NCBI GenBank assembly: GCA_024516155.1 | Contig: JAJJXM010000010.1 | Span: forward strand, 806,001-870,000 | Source of the DNA: Pyronema omphalodes | Lineage: Eukaryota; Ascomycota; Pezizomycetes; Pezizales; Pyronemataceae | Direction: 5' to 3' | DNA length: 64,000 bases | Shown: piece by piece, positions 23,801 to 34,560 of the stretch | How positions within the stretch are numbered: the first letter of the stretch is position 1 | Layout of the letters: the number at the start of each line of letters is the position of its first letter | The notes under the pieces: model-generated | Database searches by the model: none | What the model was told of the DNA's origin: nothing | What the model saw: the letters and a program-made list of their open reading frames with translations, nothing else | Translations under genes and position numbers: made by a program

Positions 23801-24340
23801 GAGTACATGTTTGTCGACCTGGAGGGAGAAGGCACTGGCTTGCGCCTTAGTGCACTTCTCTTTGTAACGTGCGGAGGTGAATGAGATCTGGTTCTGATCT
23901 CCCCAGAGGTTGCAAGGCTGATGATGAGCCATCCACCAATATGGGAGGATAGCATCGCAATCGCTATCTAGTGGAGCGACTTCAAATGATTCTGCAGCAA
24001 AGTGGTTCTTATGCTGCAACATAAATGGAACCGTAAAGAATACTCCTGCTCCAGCAACTATTTCATTGTTGAAGTTGCGAATTTGGAGGGGGGTGTCTCT
24101 TTTGACGGTTGGAACTTTGAATTTGTGGACAAAGGCTTTGTCCAGGAGAGCAGCGGTAGAGCCTGTGTCTAAGAGGACTCTGACTGTGCGTTGTTGATTC
24201 TTGGACCAAGTGAGAACCATATTGATTATTGGCCTCGGTCCATGGTGAGGAGGAGTTGGAGCTAATTCCCTAGTTCCTGGAATAGCATCTCCATTGTTCG
24301 ATCGTCGACTCTTAGTCCTGGTCGACTCAAGGTTGTCCAT
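20846..24340 (-). CDS. Pol polyprotein of element A (protease-RT-RNase H-integrase, chromodomain truncated)
   Basis: 1164 aa from the first ATG; the frame is open further upstream and overlaps the end of gag in the -1 frame. In order: aspartic protease (LLDTGSTAALLD, near residue 55), reverse transcriptase (MPFGLSNAPATFQDMM, YIDDVLIY), RNase H (VETDASDFALGAVLS, YSDHQNLEYF), integrase with zinc-binding N-terminus (HFGQDKTIELI...CCMEC) and catalytic D, D and E (MDFITDLP, VSDRDSRF, TDGQTERLNQTIEAY), and the beginning of a chromodomain (YDIDEIMSSYKSGNRVLYLV). Compared with element B, an AAG codon is TAG here (just after WLGWPK), so the last ~38 residues are lost; the frame would otherwise run to TAG at 20732-20734. 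About 97% similar to pol of element B by eye. Confidence 0.93.
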   Translation of the reverse strand: MDNLESTRTKSRRSNNGDAIPGTRELAPTPPHHGPRPIINMVLTWSKNQQRTVRVLLDTGSTAALLDKAFVHKFKVPTVKRDTPLQIRNFNNEIVAGAGVFFTVPFMLQHKNHFAAESFEVAPLDSDCDAILPYWWMAHHQPCNLWGDQNQISFTSARYKEKCTKAQASAFSLQVDKHVLDHPEALVLGHISSLSTTEELSEALQQVPEKFRGWINIMTKEAADRLPEHKPYDHAIDLKEGETPPWGPVYALNEVELETLREWLKDMLRTGKIRPSKSPAAAPILFVPKAHGRGLRLCVDYRGINKITIANRYPLPLMSELQDRVRGAKIFTKMDLKNGYHLIRIKEGDEWKTAFRCRYGLYEFLVMPFGLSNAPATFQDMMNHIFRDMLDQGVIAYIDDVLIYAETEEKHDELVKEVLKRLEENGLVISPEKCVWGQRKVEFLGYIISENGIEMAKDKVETVLIWEAPKSLKEVQGFLGFANFYRRFIKDFSRICRPLTESTKGDPKKWEWTVAMELAFDELKRRFTTAPILHHFDPRKVCIVETDASDFALGAVLSQKGDDGKLHPIAFHSRKFTPAEINYEIHDKELLAIVDSFKVWRRYLEGAMFTVEVYSDHQNLEYFTTTKVLNRRQARWAQELAGVDFKIYYRPGVKNGKPDALSRRPEFRPEKGGGEDQPITTILHQSHFASISSISTAGEGTSFIISSARLSSIPLVKWSAEFLKMVKEAGKLDQIYVEATKRIKEPLTIEDGILYRKEKLWVPKDLVNTVLESEHDSKIAGHFGQDKTIELIRRNFWWPKMEEGIINYVKCCMECQRDKKARHLKYGLLQPLELPYAPWQSIAMDFITDLPESNGCDQLWVVVDRFSKMAHFIPLQKDGKTTADLVRIFAKEIWKLHGLPTDIVSDRDSRFTSTTWKAFLGTLAIKPRMSTAFHPQTDGQTERLNQTIEAYLRSFVNHEMDDWVDLLPMAEFAYNNSVTTATGLSPFYANYGYNPIASNPTATAVRNPASKAYAHWMHTVHEGAKLSLQKAQERMKKYADLQRKEAPTYQVGDLVMLDGRHIKTRRPSHKLDHKLHGPFQVEKVISPTAIRLTLPRKWKIHNVFHISLLEPFHTGTRAPPDPSKILREADDVEGSEEYDIDEIMSSYKSGNRVLYLVKWLGWPK

Positions 24341-24423
24341 TATTTTCCTTTTTGTTCCTGCGCATTTCCCAATTATTGCGTCTTTATGTGTTTCCTCCTC
24401 GGGTGACGCCTCCCTAGAGGACT

Positions 24424-24433
24424 TTAAAAATCC
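24424..24433 (-). promoter_or_regulatory. Probable -1 frameshift site at gag stop (element A)
   Basis: On the minus strand GAT TTT TAA (gag) is read as GGA TTT TTA AAG in pol. Phe-tRNA on TTT can slip one base back onto TTT, converting the stop into Leu. The same bases occur in element B at 38253-38262. Confidence 0.55.
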
Positions 24434-26583
24434 GAATGAATATTTTCCTCATCCTCCAATTCCCAAATCCTGGGTTGCGCATCAGGCATTTCCGTATCCT
24501 CATCATCCTGCCTTACTGCTGCAGTTTTGGCCTTCTTTGTTTCCTTGGGCTTTTGTTCATGCCCATCGTCATTATCATCATCACGCTTCCTCTTCCCTGA
24601 AGAAGCTACCTTCCCATCCTTTGCCAATTCAGTTCCCCCAACTGTTTTCTTGGCATAGCAGTCATACATTCTGTGTCCCGAACGACCACAACGCCAACAG
24701 TCTGCCTTGTCCTTCTTATGTTTGTCAATTTCGGCTTGGGGCACTCCTTGCAAAGCCTCCCTTCCTGAGGCATATACTGCTGGCTTCTCTGATTTCTTCT
24801 CCTTTTTTCCAGCAAATTCCTTCTTTGGTCCCTTATCCTTAACCTTTTGATTCTTCTGCTGCACCTCCCGTGGATGCGCAGTTTCTTTTTCCTTTCCCTT
24901 ATCCTTGCGTTCCCCACGCACTTCCAAAGTTCTCTTTTTTGTATATCCTAACTCCTCATTCAATCCCTCAATAACATGCGCAGCATCCTTTACTGCATCA
25001 ATTAGGGTACTGTCTTCATTTGGAATTCCACCATATCTCTGGTAAACCATTTTTTTAATTGCCGGGGTCATGGCCTCCCATATGACATTTCTGTACATAG
25101 GGCCCAATGCCCCAACTCGCATGTTCAAATCCTCCAATTTTGTGATATAGTCATCGATATCACCATCGTATTGAAGCTCTGTGATTCGTTTCACATCCTT
25201 CTGAGCTTCCCTCTTGTCCTCAAACCTTGCCTCAATGGCACTAGAGAATGCCTCCCAATTGTCCTTCAAGTTCTGCTTCTGGATAGACTTCCTACGCTCC
25301 TGGTGCCATGCCAAAGCCTTGTGGGTGAATAAACTACCAACCCATTTGATTTGTGCATCCTCGTCCGGCCAGGACATAGCATAGGTTGAAACGTAGTCCT
25401 GTACCGATGTCCACCAGGCTCTGTAAAGGGTCTTGTCCTTGCCAGAAAAGTATTGTGGTGCCTTGAGTTCTGGCATCTTGGGTCTCTTGGGGCCATCCCT
25501 AGGTCCTTGAATCTTATCAATGATAGCTGTCAGAAATCGTGTAGCTTCAACTTCTGCATTATCACTGGGCTGGTTCTGTTGAGGGGGTGCTGCAGGCTGT
25601 CTGGGATTGCGGTTTCCGTTATCAGTGGGCTCCGGAGGAGGAATGGTGATTGTCCTTCTTGGTGGTCCATTTCCTCGTCCGCCATTTCCAGCTGCTGCTG
25701 GGGGTGGTGTAGCAATCCTTGAGGCAGGCAGGGCAGTCTCCATGGCTATGTTGAAAAGGCTAGGGGAGACAGTCCTCCGCCGGGGTTCATCTTGTACCGC
25801 CTCAGCTAAAGATTCTGCATCGATAGGTTGGTTCTTCGCATTCATATCCATAACCCTTTGAATAACCTTGTCGATGATTTCCTTCTTCTCATTCTCCCTC
25901 TGAGTCTCATATTCCAGCAATTTCCGTTGTTGCTCCTGCTCTGCTTGTGCTAAAAGACGAATCTGTTCATCCCTTTGTTGGTCAGTCTGATTTTTTGTGG
26001 CTGCCCAACCTTCGACTCCCATATTCCAACCTTGTTGATAGTTGGAGAAATCCCTCAAGTAATCATTGATGATTCTAACACCAATGTTCAAACGTTCAGC
26101 AGCCTGGTTGTGGGCTGCCTGCTTCTGTTGAATATCTGTTGCCAATTCCCCAATGGCATTCCAAACATCTGAGCTAAACTCATTGCTAGACTGAATGAGT
26201 CGTACAATAGCTGTTTGGCTTAGTTCTCTGTCGATATTCCCTTGGCGCAACACAACATCGTAGGCTTGTTGCATTGTCTTAGCCATCTCGTCATATTGGT
26301 ACTTCATATAATTGATATCTGCTTGTACCGTTGCTCCTTCGGTTCTAAGGGCTGCCATCAATCCCTGAACATCCCTTTCTGTCATTTGCATCTTCTCCAC
26401 CATCTTGATGAACCAATCAGGAAGTTGGTTCCTATCAACACTTGTCCCCTGGCGTGCTGCCTTTCCAGCCTTTGAGAGCTCGTCCCATGTCTGAGGGCGA
26501 TAGATCTCCACTGCATTGGTCATGGAGACGTCGTCATCGTCGCGGGGTGCCGGGGAGGCAGTGATTCTGGGGAAGGAAGACAT
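24424..26583 (-). CDS. Gag polyprotein of element A (intact)
   Basis: 719 aa. The N-terminal half is helical and Gln-rich with a Pro-rich linker; a retrotransposon-gag core (ALAWHQERRKSIQKQNLKDN, then EDKREAQKDVKRITELQY) lies around residues 400-490; a Lys/Glu-rich stretch follows; then one CCHC zinc knuckle, CWRCGRSGHRMYDC, near residue 635. It ends ...HSDF with TAA. The stop sits on TTTTTAAA, where pol begins in the -1 frame. The protein forms virus-like particles and packages the RNA in this family. No frameshift is seen, unlike in element B. Confidence 0.9.
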   Translation of the reverse strand: MSSFPRITASPAPRDDDDVSMTNAVEIYRPQTWDELSKAGKAARQGTSVDRNQLPDWFIKMVEKMQMTERDVQGLMAALRTEGATVQADINYMKYQYDEMAKTMQQAYDVVLRQGNIDRELSQTAIVRLIQSSNEFSSDVWNAIGELATDIQQKQAAHNQAAERLNIGVRIINDYLRDFSNYQQGWNMGVEGWAATKNQTDQQRDEQIRLLAQAEQEQQRKLLEYETQRENEKKEIIDKVIQRVMDMNAKNQPIDAESLAEAVQDEPRRRTVSPSLFNIAMETALPASRIATPPPAAAGNGGRGNGPPRRTITIPPPEPTDNGNRNPRQPAAPPQQNQPSDNAEVEATRFLTAIIDKIQGPRDGPKRPKMPELKAPQYFSGKDKTLYRAWWTSVQDYVSTYAMSWPDEDAQIKWVGSLFTHKALAWHQERRKSIQKQNLKDNWEAFSSAIEARFEDKREAQKDVKRITELQYDGDIDDYITKLEDLNMRVGALGPMYRNVIWEAMTPAIKKMVYQRYGGIPNEDSTLIDAVKDAAHVIEGLNEELGYTKKRTLEVRGERKDKGKEKETAHPREVQQKNQKVKDKGPKKEFAGKKEKKSEKPAVYASGREALQGVPQAEIDKHKKDKADCWRCGRSGHRMYDCYAKKTVGGTELAKDGKVASSGKRKRDDDNDDGHEQKPKETKKAKTAAVRQDDEDTEMPDAQPRIWELEDEENIHSDF

Positions 26584-26678
26584 TGCTGAATAGAATGTGT
26601 TTTCGGAAATTGATAAGGCTTGCCCTAGAAGAGGGTCTTTTCGTATTCGTGTCGATTAATAAACTTGGTAGCTTGTAG

Positions 26679-26690
26679 CCTTAAGTTTAT
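26679..26690 (-). other. Primer-binding site of element A (self-priming type)
   Basis: On the minus strand the interior begins CTATAAACTTAAGG directly after the 5' LTR, with no TGG that could pair with a tRNA CCA end. The 12-mer ATAAACTTAAGG is exactly complementary to CCTTAAGTTTAT in the same transcript's LTR (plus-strand positions 26869-26880). This is the arrangement known from Tf1/sushi-type self-priming chromoviruses. Confidence 0.7.
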
Positions 26691-26692
26691 AG

Positions 26693-28101
26693 TGTGAACC
26701 TGGGCACAGTCCTAACTATGCAGAGGCTTTTCGATCGTTCTTCCAAGTGCTTCGTCCTAGGGTAGACAAACACTTCGTTCCCAAGACAAACAGACACTTC
26801 GTTCTCAAGAACTAATAGAGGTTGTTCCAAAGGTAAGCTAGGAAGTAAATCAATCGATCACAGGCCGAATAAACTTAAGGGTCGTCTTCGGAGGTATTCG
26901 TTGGTGTAGATGTGGTATCGTCGCGTATGGGATCAATGGATGATGCTGCAGGAGACAGAGGGAAGTCATAGGGTCTTTTATAGACTTTCGTCTACAAATT
27001 CGCCCAGCCTTCCTTGGGGAACCAACTGCCAAACTGAGCTTAGGAGATAAGACATGAGTCAAGGCTGTGACGCATCTGCTGAGGCTTGCATCATGCTAAG
27101 CGCGCAATTAAATTAATTGCTCACTTGCATAATGCTCGCCCTGGTCAGATTAATCCTTGAGATCGCTCACCGTACTACCACACCTTCCAATGAGGTGCTG
27201 GGGTTATGAGTCACACCGGAGGGCAACTCCGTCTGACTGCATCATGCATGAACTCTTGTGATAATGACGCATGAGTCATTTATCGTATGAGTCGCGCCAT
27301 CATAGATCTCCCTAGAGAATCTCGATTGCAAGTAGAGGTCACTGACATCATAAGGCATCCTGATGCCCTACCGGAGTGGATCACTCCGTCACATTCCTGT
27401 GTGATGTCATATGTGCCCCACCTGCGCGCACTTGCGCGCAGCCACACCCTGGTGTGGCTGCAAACGCCGTCTTGTTCCAAGTTGGCAGCTCTAGGCCCAA
27501 GGACGCGTCATATCAGTTCCATCAAACAGGTCTCCTGAGTGGAGTTCCCTGCTGGACGTTGTCTCATGCCAATGCACTGTTGACCCTTGTCCTGCATTCC
27601 ACTCCTGTTTGCTGACTAGACTCTGCCTTATCTCTCGCCCCACTGTTCACCCAACTAGTAACACCGGATGATATCCTCGCGCCGCATCTGCATCCTCTTG
27701 GAATCTTCTGTTCCTATGCAGCCCCTATCGTAGCCGTGTATTGCCGAACACTCCTCAGGTATAAGGAGGTGACCTTTCGTCGTCTTCTTCGTTCTCCATC
27801 AGCGTCGTTCGTAGCTGTCTCAAGGGTAAGTCGACACCCTTGAGGTAAGTGTTCCTTTCACCTTCTCCGTCCTGAGTCCTCCCAAACTGACAGTGAATAA
27901 TAGTTTCGACGCCTCGGGCCGGGATCCTCGTGAGGTCCTATCGGAAAGTCACGAATCACGTGACGTGGCTAGCTGGAGCTCCTCTGGGGGTTCCGGCCCG
28001 GGATACTAACTCAATTATTCATTCTCCTGTCGAGTTTGCCATATTCTCCATAGCGTTATATATGATACCAATTCTATCTTCACACATTATAGGGTGTGAC
28101 A
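26693..28101 (-). repeat. LTR of element A (5' LTR in element orientation)
   Basis: 1409 bp; identical to the left LTR apart from one base noticed at 26949. A TATA-like CTATAAAAG lies on the minus strand at 26975-26983, about 95 bp upstream of the self-primer sequence at 26869-26880. If transcription starts near 26881, R would begin at the self-primer, as in Tf1. Confidence 0.93.
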
Positions 28102-28106
28102 GCGGG
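28102..28106. repeat. 5-bp target-site duplication of element A (right)
   Basis: GCGGG, matching 19149-19153; LINE ORF1 resumes in frame after it. Confidence 0.85.
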
Positions 28107-31100
28107 CCCTCAAGACCCCCGCTGCCCCCCGAGCGCCGCCCATCGCCGCCCCGGCCCCCCGCAAACCCCCACCAGTGGCTGTCCAACCCACTGCTGCGCA
28201 AACATACGCAGCAGCATCCAGTGTACACCTCCCACCCCAGCCTCCCCCACAGGAATGGACCGCCCACCAGTCCCGTCGCTCCAAAAAACTCCAACAGAAA
28301 GCCGCAAATCCATACGCTCCCGCACAGAATCTCCCAACTGAGGCACGCCGCATTGTTTTCACCCGTCGTGAGACCGCACCAGCATCAAAACAAGTGGATG
28401 AAGCGTTCACCGCTGCCATCAACAACTGCCTATGGTTCAAGAACGCTCCCCAATTCCACCGCATCCTTAAAGTCGCCCGCAATGCCAAAGGCACCATCAC
28501 CGCCACAACAGTCCCCGGGGTGGATGCAGCAACCCTCCTAGGACTGTACCGCAAAGACATCCTCAACGCCGTGCGTGAGGTCGATAGTGAGGTTACGGGA
28601 GTTGAGGAACTCGACCGCTGGGTTTGCTTGAAAGTCCACGGCGTCCCGCTGGATCGCTTCATGGGTGAGGGCTCTCAAGGCGTCCAACGCCTCCAAATCG
28701 AGGTGCAAGCAAATCACGCTGGAGTAGAAGTACTGCCCAACATCCGTTGGTTAGGCAAAACTGAGACAATTCGAGCCCGCTACGCTAATGGCGAAATCCA
28801 GAGCTCCTCCGCTGTCTTCTTCGTACGCAGCTCCGCCACCGCGAAAACGCTGATCTCGAAAGGAGTATTGCTGGGCAGCAGACGCCACCGCGCTGAAATG
28901 TACGTTTTCGAAGGACCTGACAGTCAGTGTTCCGGATGCCTCAAATGGGGCCACATCCGCGAACGCTGCTCAACACCAACGATCTTCCGCTGCGTCTTCT
29001 GCGCAGAGCACCACGCGACCTCTAACCACCCTGCGTGTGACCTTTCCGATTGCTCCAAACCCCAGGGAACAGCGTGCAAACACACCCTACCCAACCCGAA
29101 GTGTGCCAACTGCGGTGGCAGCCACTACGCAAACGATCACTCGTGCCCCGACCGCATGGCCGCGGTAGCAGCTGCCCGCCTTGCCAGAATGCCGCGCACG
29201 AGTCAACCCACCGCAATCGTAACCCGCCCAGCCCTCGAGGAGCCAGCCCCCTCCGCCAACGCTCCCGACACTGCACAGCAAGCCTCCGATACCGGCGACG
29301 CCTCCGCCATGGACCTATCCGATGGGGTCCCCGAGTCCTCCTCCACCCCTGCTCCTACGCAAGATACCGTTCTCCCCTCCTCTTCCGAGACGGGGACAGA
29401 TGCCGTTGTGCCCCTAGAACCTGAATTATGAAACCAATTCAGGTTCTACAGCACAATTGCAGGAAGAGCGGTGAGGCTCTAACTGCCATAATGGAGAGCG
29501 GAGTGACGCTGGGGAGCGACGTGGTCCTAATCCAGGAACCCCCGATCTTCCAAGGGTGGCGTCACCCAGCGTTCGACTTTGTCTGGGGAAAGAGAGTGCT
29601 GGTTGGGGTTCGCAAGGACTCTGCCTGGACCGTCCGCCCCCGGGAGGAACTAGCAGCGGAAGGGGAAGGAGACGTCCAAGTCCTGGACATTCTTTGTCGG
29701 GGACTTCGGAAACTGAGGGTGGTCAACGTCTACGACGCTCCTAGAGCATCCGACGGCGTCAGACCAGCCCGGAACTTAGCATGGTCACGAATAATCACTC
29801 GTGACACCGTCATCGCCGGAGACTTTAATGCGCACAGCGCGAGGTGGAACCCCCGCTGCACACAACCCATCCACCACCTCTTCCTCGAAGACCTGATGGA
29901 CGCGCATGACCTCCGCTACGTCGGGGATGGAGAGGAAACTCACTCACAAACGGGACAACAACGCCACAGCGTAATCGACTTGGTGTTCGCCACAATGGAA
30001 CTCTCTCCGTACGTGAGTGCCCGCACCCTCCTGGACCCGGAACACACAACCACTTCCGACCACGAAGCCCTTGTTTGGGAAGTTACATCGGTAACAGTGC
30101 CGGAAGACTATGACTCGCCCACGAGAGGGTGGGCGGTGAAGGAATGGCTTGAGGACGAGGAGAGAGCGAAGAAAGCGGCGTTAGATTATCGCCATCGAAG
30201 CGAACGCAGACCGCTACTCTCCAGTCGTTGCTCGGAGGAGGAGGTGGAGACAGAGGTGGGTTGGATACGGGAGACCTTGACGGCACTCTTGGACGCACAT
30301 GCGCGCAAGATCCGCATCACTGCTCGCTCGAAACGGTGGTGGGGCACCGAAATCAAGTCAGCGCGCCGATCATATGGTCGCACTCGACGAGCAGTGAAGG
30401 CGGGCCGTGCAACCCCGGAGGAAGAGAAGGAACGCCGGAATGCATACCTCAGTCTCCAGAGGAAAGAAAAGAGAAGCTGTTGGGGCTCTTTTCTCGAATC
30501 TGCAGATGGAAATGCAGTCTGGACGGTGCTCCGTACGACCCAACCACGGGCGTCTGTGATGGTGGGGACCATCGAGGACGAACGGGGAAATCGTGCGGAA
30601 ACGGAGGAAGACAAGAGACGCATGCTTGCCGATGTCTCGTTCCCACCGCCCAACGAGTATGAGGGAGGCTGGCACTCGAGAGGCCCGGCTGGTGAGGCTC
30701 ACTCGTGGGTCACGCAAGACATTATCGCTGCTGCAATCAACCAGCAAAGCAATTCGAAGGCCCCGGGAAGTGATAGCCTGGGAGTGCCAATAATTAAGGC
30801 TCTCATGCGGTGGGACCCCGATAGAGTGACCGCTGTCGTCACCCAGTGCCTTCGTCTAGGTTATCATCCTCACGATTGGAAGGTAGCGAAAGGGGTATGC
30901 ATTCCCAAGCCTGGGAAGACGTCTTACTCAAAAGCCAAAAGCTTCCGAGTGATCTCCCTCTTGAGCTGCATGGGGAAATTGGTTGAAAAGGTAGCGGCGA
31001 TGATGATCGCAGAAGAGGCGGAGAAAAAGGGGGCTTTTCATGTAGGACAATTTGGAGGCAGAAGAGGAAGGTCGGCAATAGACGCGGCGGCGGTGCTGAT

Positions 31101-33006
31101 CGACGCGGTGGAGGGAGCATGGGAAAGGAGAAAAATCGCAGGGGCCCTGATGATGGACATCAAAGGTGCCTTCCCAACGGTTAATCCTTACTGCTTGGTT
31201 GAAAAGATGCGGCGATATCACATAGACGGAGATCTCGTTCGGTGGGTTGCGAGCTTCTTGGAGGACCGCAAGGTGGAAATCTCGATTGGAGGAGACTCTG
31301 GACCGGCAATGGACACAAACACGGGGCTTCCACAAGGCTCCCCTGTTTCCCCCGTCCTTTTCCTGATATATATCGCCGATCTTGCTAACAAGATCGAGTC
31401 AGAGCTACCACGCACGGTGGGACTGTCCTTCGTGGACGACGTCACATGGATTGCAGAGGGCAACGACGCAGCAGAAATCGCCTCCACTCTCGCCCGGTGT
31501 GCCCAGCTAAGCCTGCTGTGGGCCCGTCGCAACGCCGTTCGATTCGAGACCGACAAAACAGAGGCCATCTTATTCTCCCGTCGACGCGGTAACCCAAACC
31601 CCGACTCGCTGACCGTTGATATCCACTACGACGGCGTCATCCACAATGTGCCGTTCAACGACTCCGCCGTTCGCTGGCTCGGGTTCTGGCTGGACCCCAA
31701 GCTCACCCTGAACCACCACCACCAGAAGTGGCTCACCCGCGCCCGTCAGCAACACGCTCGCCTTGCTCGCCTCTGCCGTTCCCAGGGTCTACCCCCGGGC
31801 AGCACTGCGAACATCCAACAAGCAGTCGTTCAATCCGTAGCCACTTACGGAGCAGAAATTCACGCTGCTCGTCGACTTCCCACCCGTGACGCCGGCAGGT
31901 TCTCTCGCCTCCAACTCCTGCTCAACAAACAGGCCCGCGCCATTACGGGGTGCCTGCGCACGACTCCTCTTGCCTTCCTTCTCGCTGAAGGAGCCACTCG
32001 CCCAGCAGAAGCCATTGTTCGAGGTCGGGAGGCACGATTCCGGTCACGACTCATCACTCGACCGCTCCCGCCGGTCAGCACCGACCCCAATCGCCCCACA
32101 CCGACAGCCATGGTCATCCGCAACCTCACTCAGCGCGCAGTGACCCGTTCTGGTTTTGCGTCCGCTGAGCCTGTCCACCACGTTGACCCCCATCGTCAGT
32201 GGTGCAACGTCACCATCGCCCCCCGAGCGGAAGCGGAAGCCTACGCCAAAAACTGGAGGACCCTCAACTCCATATGCATTTGGACAGATGGGTCCCGCAT
32301 GGAGGACCACACCGGATCGGGCCTCGTGAGATATGTCGACGGTGTACTTACAAGCTCTCACCACTACCTAGGCCGTCACACCGAGGTGTTCGACGCCGAG
32401 TTGTTCGCAATGTACCGTGCCCTCAAAGAGCTCTGGGACAACCGCTTCCTCGACAGGGTCATCCTTAAACCCCCCCCGCTCGTCACCATCTTTTCGGATG
32501 CCCAAGCAGCCCTCCGACGTCTGGAGTCCGACGAACCAGGCCCAGGACAGTCCGTCACTCGGCTGATCGCCGACGAGGTCCGCTGGCTACGCCGGAACAG
32601 CGACATCTCCGTCGAATTCCACTGGGTCCCAGGCCACTGCGGGATCGCAGAGAACGAAGCAGCTGACGCCGCAGCAAAGTTGGGTACCCGCCACCGATGT
32701 ACTGCCCTGCCCCTGATGAGGTGCGACGCCCCCGAGTGCTTGGTCCCTCATGAGGTATCACTCGCCCACCTCAACCGCGTAGCCACCGAAACCCGCCGCG
32801 ACATTACCAAGCGATGGATATCACAACGAGCCAAAGACAGCCGCTCTTTCCGTCCCCGCAAAACATGGGGCTTGCGCGACTCCCTCCGCTCTCTCCCTAA
32901 GCGCCGCTCCGCAGTATTCCTCCAACTTGCGTCCGGACATGCCCTTATTGGCACCCACCTCGTTCGAGTAAAAAAGAAAGAATCCGACGTCTGCTGGTGG
33001 TGCAAG

Positions 33007-34389
33007 TGTGAACCTGGGCACAGTCCTAACTATGCGGAGGCTTTCCGGTTGTATCTCAAGTATCTGTCCTGGTATAGACAGAGGCGTCGTTCTCAAGAAC
33101 TAAAAGAACTTATTCCAAAGATAAGCTAAGAAGAGAATTAACCGATCACAGGCCGAATAAACTTAAGGGTCGTCTTCGGAGGTATTCGTTGGTGTAGATA
33201 TGGTATCGTCGCGTATAGGATCAATGGTCGATGATGCAGGAGACAGAGGGAAGACATAGGGTCTTTTATAGACTTTCGTCTACAAGTTCGCCCAGCCTTC
33301 CTTGGGGAACCAACTGCCAAACTAAGCTTAGGAGATAAGACATGGGTCAAAGCTGAGACGCATCTGCTGAGGCTTGCATCATACTAAGCGCGCAATTAAA
33401 TTAATTGCTCACTTGCATTATGCTTGCCCTGGTCAGATTAATCCTTGAAATAGCTCGCCGTACTACCACACCTTCCAATGAGGTGCTGGGGTTATGAGTC
33501 ACACCGGAGGGCAACTCCGTCTGACTGCATCATGCATGAACTCTTATGATAATGAGGCATGAGTCATTTATCGTATGAGTCGCGCCATCATAGATCTCCC
33601 TAGAGAATCTCGATTGCAAGTAGAGGTCACTGACATCATAAGGCATACCATGCCCTACCGGAGCGCACTGCCCCGTCACATTCCTGTGTGATGTCATATG
33701 TGCCCCACCTGCGCGCACTTGCGCGCAGGCACACCCTGGTGTGGATGCAAACGCCGTATTGTTTCCAAGTTGGCAGCTCTAGGCCTAAGGACGCGTCATA
33801 TCAGTTTCATCAAACAGGTTTCCTGAGTGGGGTTCCCTGCTGGACGTTGTCTCATGCCAATGCACTGTTGACCCTTGTCCTGCATTCCACTCCCGTTTGC
33901 TGACTAGACTCTGCCTTATCTCTCGCCCCACTGTTCACCCAACTAGTAACACCGGATGATATCCTTGCGCCGCATCTGCATCCTCTTGGAATCTCCTGTT
34001 CCTATGCAGCCCCTATCGTAGCCGTGTATTGCCGAACACTCCTCAGGTATAAGGAGGTGACCCCTCGTCGTCTTCTTCGTTCTCCATCAGCGTCGTTCGT
34101 AGTTGTCTCAAGGGTAAGTCGACACCCTTGAGGTAAGTGTTCCTTTCCCCTTCTCCGTCCCAAGTCCTCCCAAACTGACAGTGAATAATAGTTTCGACGC
34201 CTCGGGCCGGGATCCCCGTGAGGTCCTATCGGAAAGTCACGAATCACGTGACGTGGCTAGCCGGAGCTCCTCTGGGGGTTCCGGCCCGGGATACTAACTC
34301 AATTATTCATTCTCCTGTCGAGTTTGCCATATTCTCCATAGCGTTATATATGATACCAATTCTATCTTCACACATTATAGGGTGTGACA
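33007..34389 (-). repeat. LTR of element B (3' LTR in element orientation)
   Basis: 1383 bp. It is about 97% like the element A LTR except for the U5 part (33007 to about 33146), which is strongly diverged and about 26 bp shorter. The TGAGTCA sites are kept at two of the three places; the first has become TGGGTCA. Confidence 0.93.
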
Positions 34390-34401
34390 CCACCTCCCCC
34401 C
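34390..34401 (-). other. Polypurine tract of element B
   Basis: GGGGGGAGGTGG on the minus strand directly before the 3' LTR, identical to that of element A. Confidence 0.8.
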
Positions 34402-34560
34402 TGTTCAAGCTTCGTCCCGAAGCTCGTAGTTCATCATTCTGTGATCGCACCTCGCCGCAGCCAAGTGATTAAGTGATCAATTATGGATGTAGTCCTCCAG
34501 CCCCTACATCCTACTACCAACTCGACCTAATGAAAACCTCGTGGGGAAAAACATTAAGCC

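Larger units (their letters stand above)
19154..28101 (-). mobile_element. Ty3/gypsy chromovirus, element A (8.95 kb, minus strand)
   Basis: Two 1409-bp LTRs (19154-20562 and 26693-28101) flank a 6.1-kb interior with gag and pol on the minus strand. LTR ends are TGTGAACC...GTGTGACA on the plus strand, i.e. TG..CA. A polypurine tract abuts the left (3') LTR and a self-complementary primer site abuts the right (5') LTR. The LTRs differ at one base that I can see (19410 G against 26949 C), so insertion is recent. Gag appears intact; pol has an in-frame stop in the chromodomain. The element is flanked by the GCGGG duplication. Confidence 0.94.
18727..29431 (+). pseudogene. LINE ORF1 (gag-like RNA-binding protein), interrupted by Ty3 element A
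   Basis: Coding pieces are 18727-19153 and 28107-29431; together 1752 nt, in frame, for a 583-residue protein. The start is the first ATG inside the LINE (MPRFGDIASPRRI); the frame opens further upstream only into hAT sequence. The N-terminal piece carries a coiled-coil (IRLEELEDRVPALESEV). The C-terminal piece has a Pro/Ala-rich linker and three cysteine-histidine knuckles, beginning C-SG-C-LKWGH-IRER-C at about 28930 and ending CANCGGSHYANDHSC near 29140. Known ORF1 proteins bind LINE RNA. It is physically split by the 8.9-kb element A at position 19153/28107, so this copy can no longer make it whole. Confidence 0.85.

Noticed and set aside
26641..26692. tRNA-type primer-binding site
   Set aside because: No TGG adjacent to the LTR on the element strand; the self-complementary 12-mer explains the site better.
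33007..33129. C-terminal tail of LINE ORF2 running into the LTR
   Set aside because: Read-through into the inserted LTR; the genuine end of ORF2 continues at 41955-42173.
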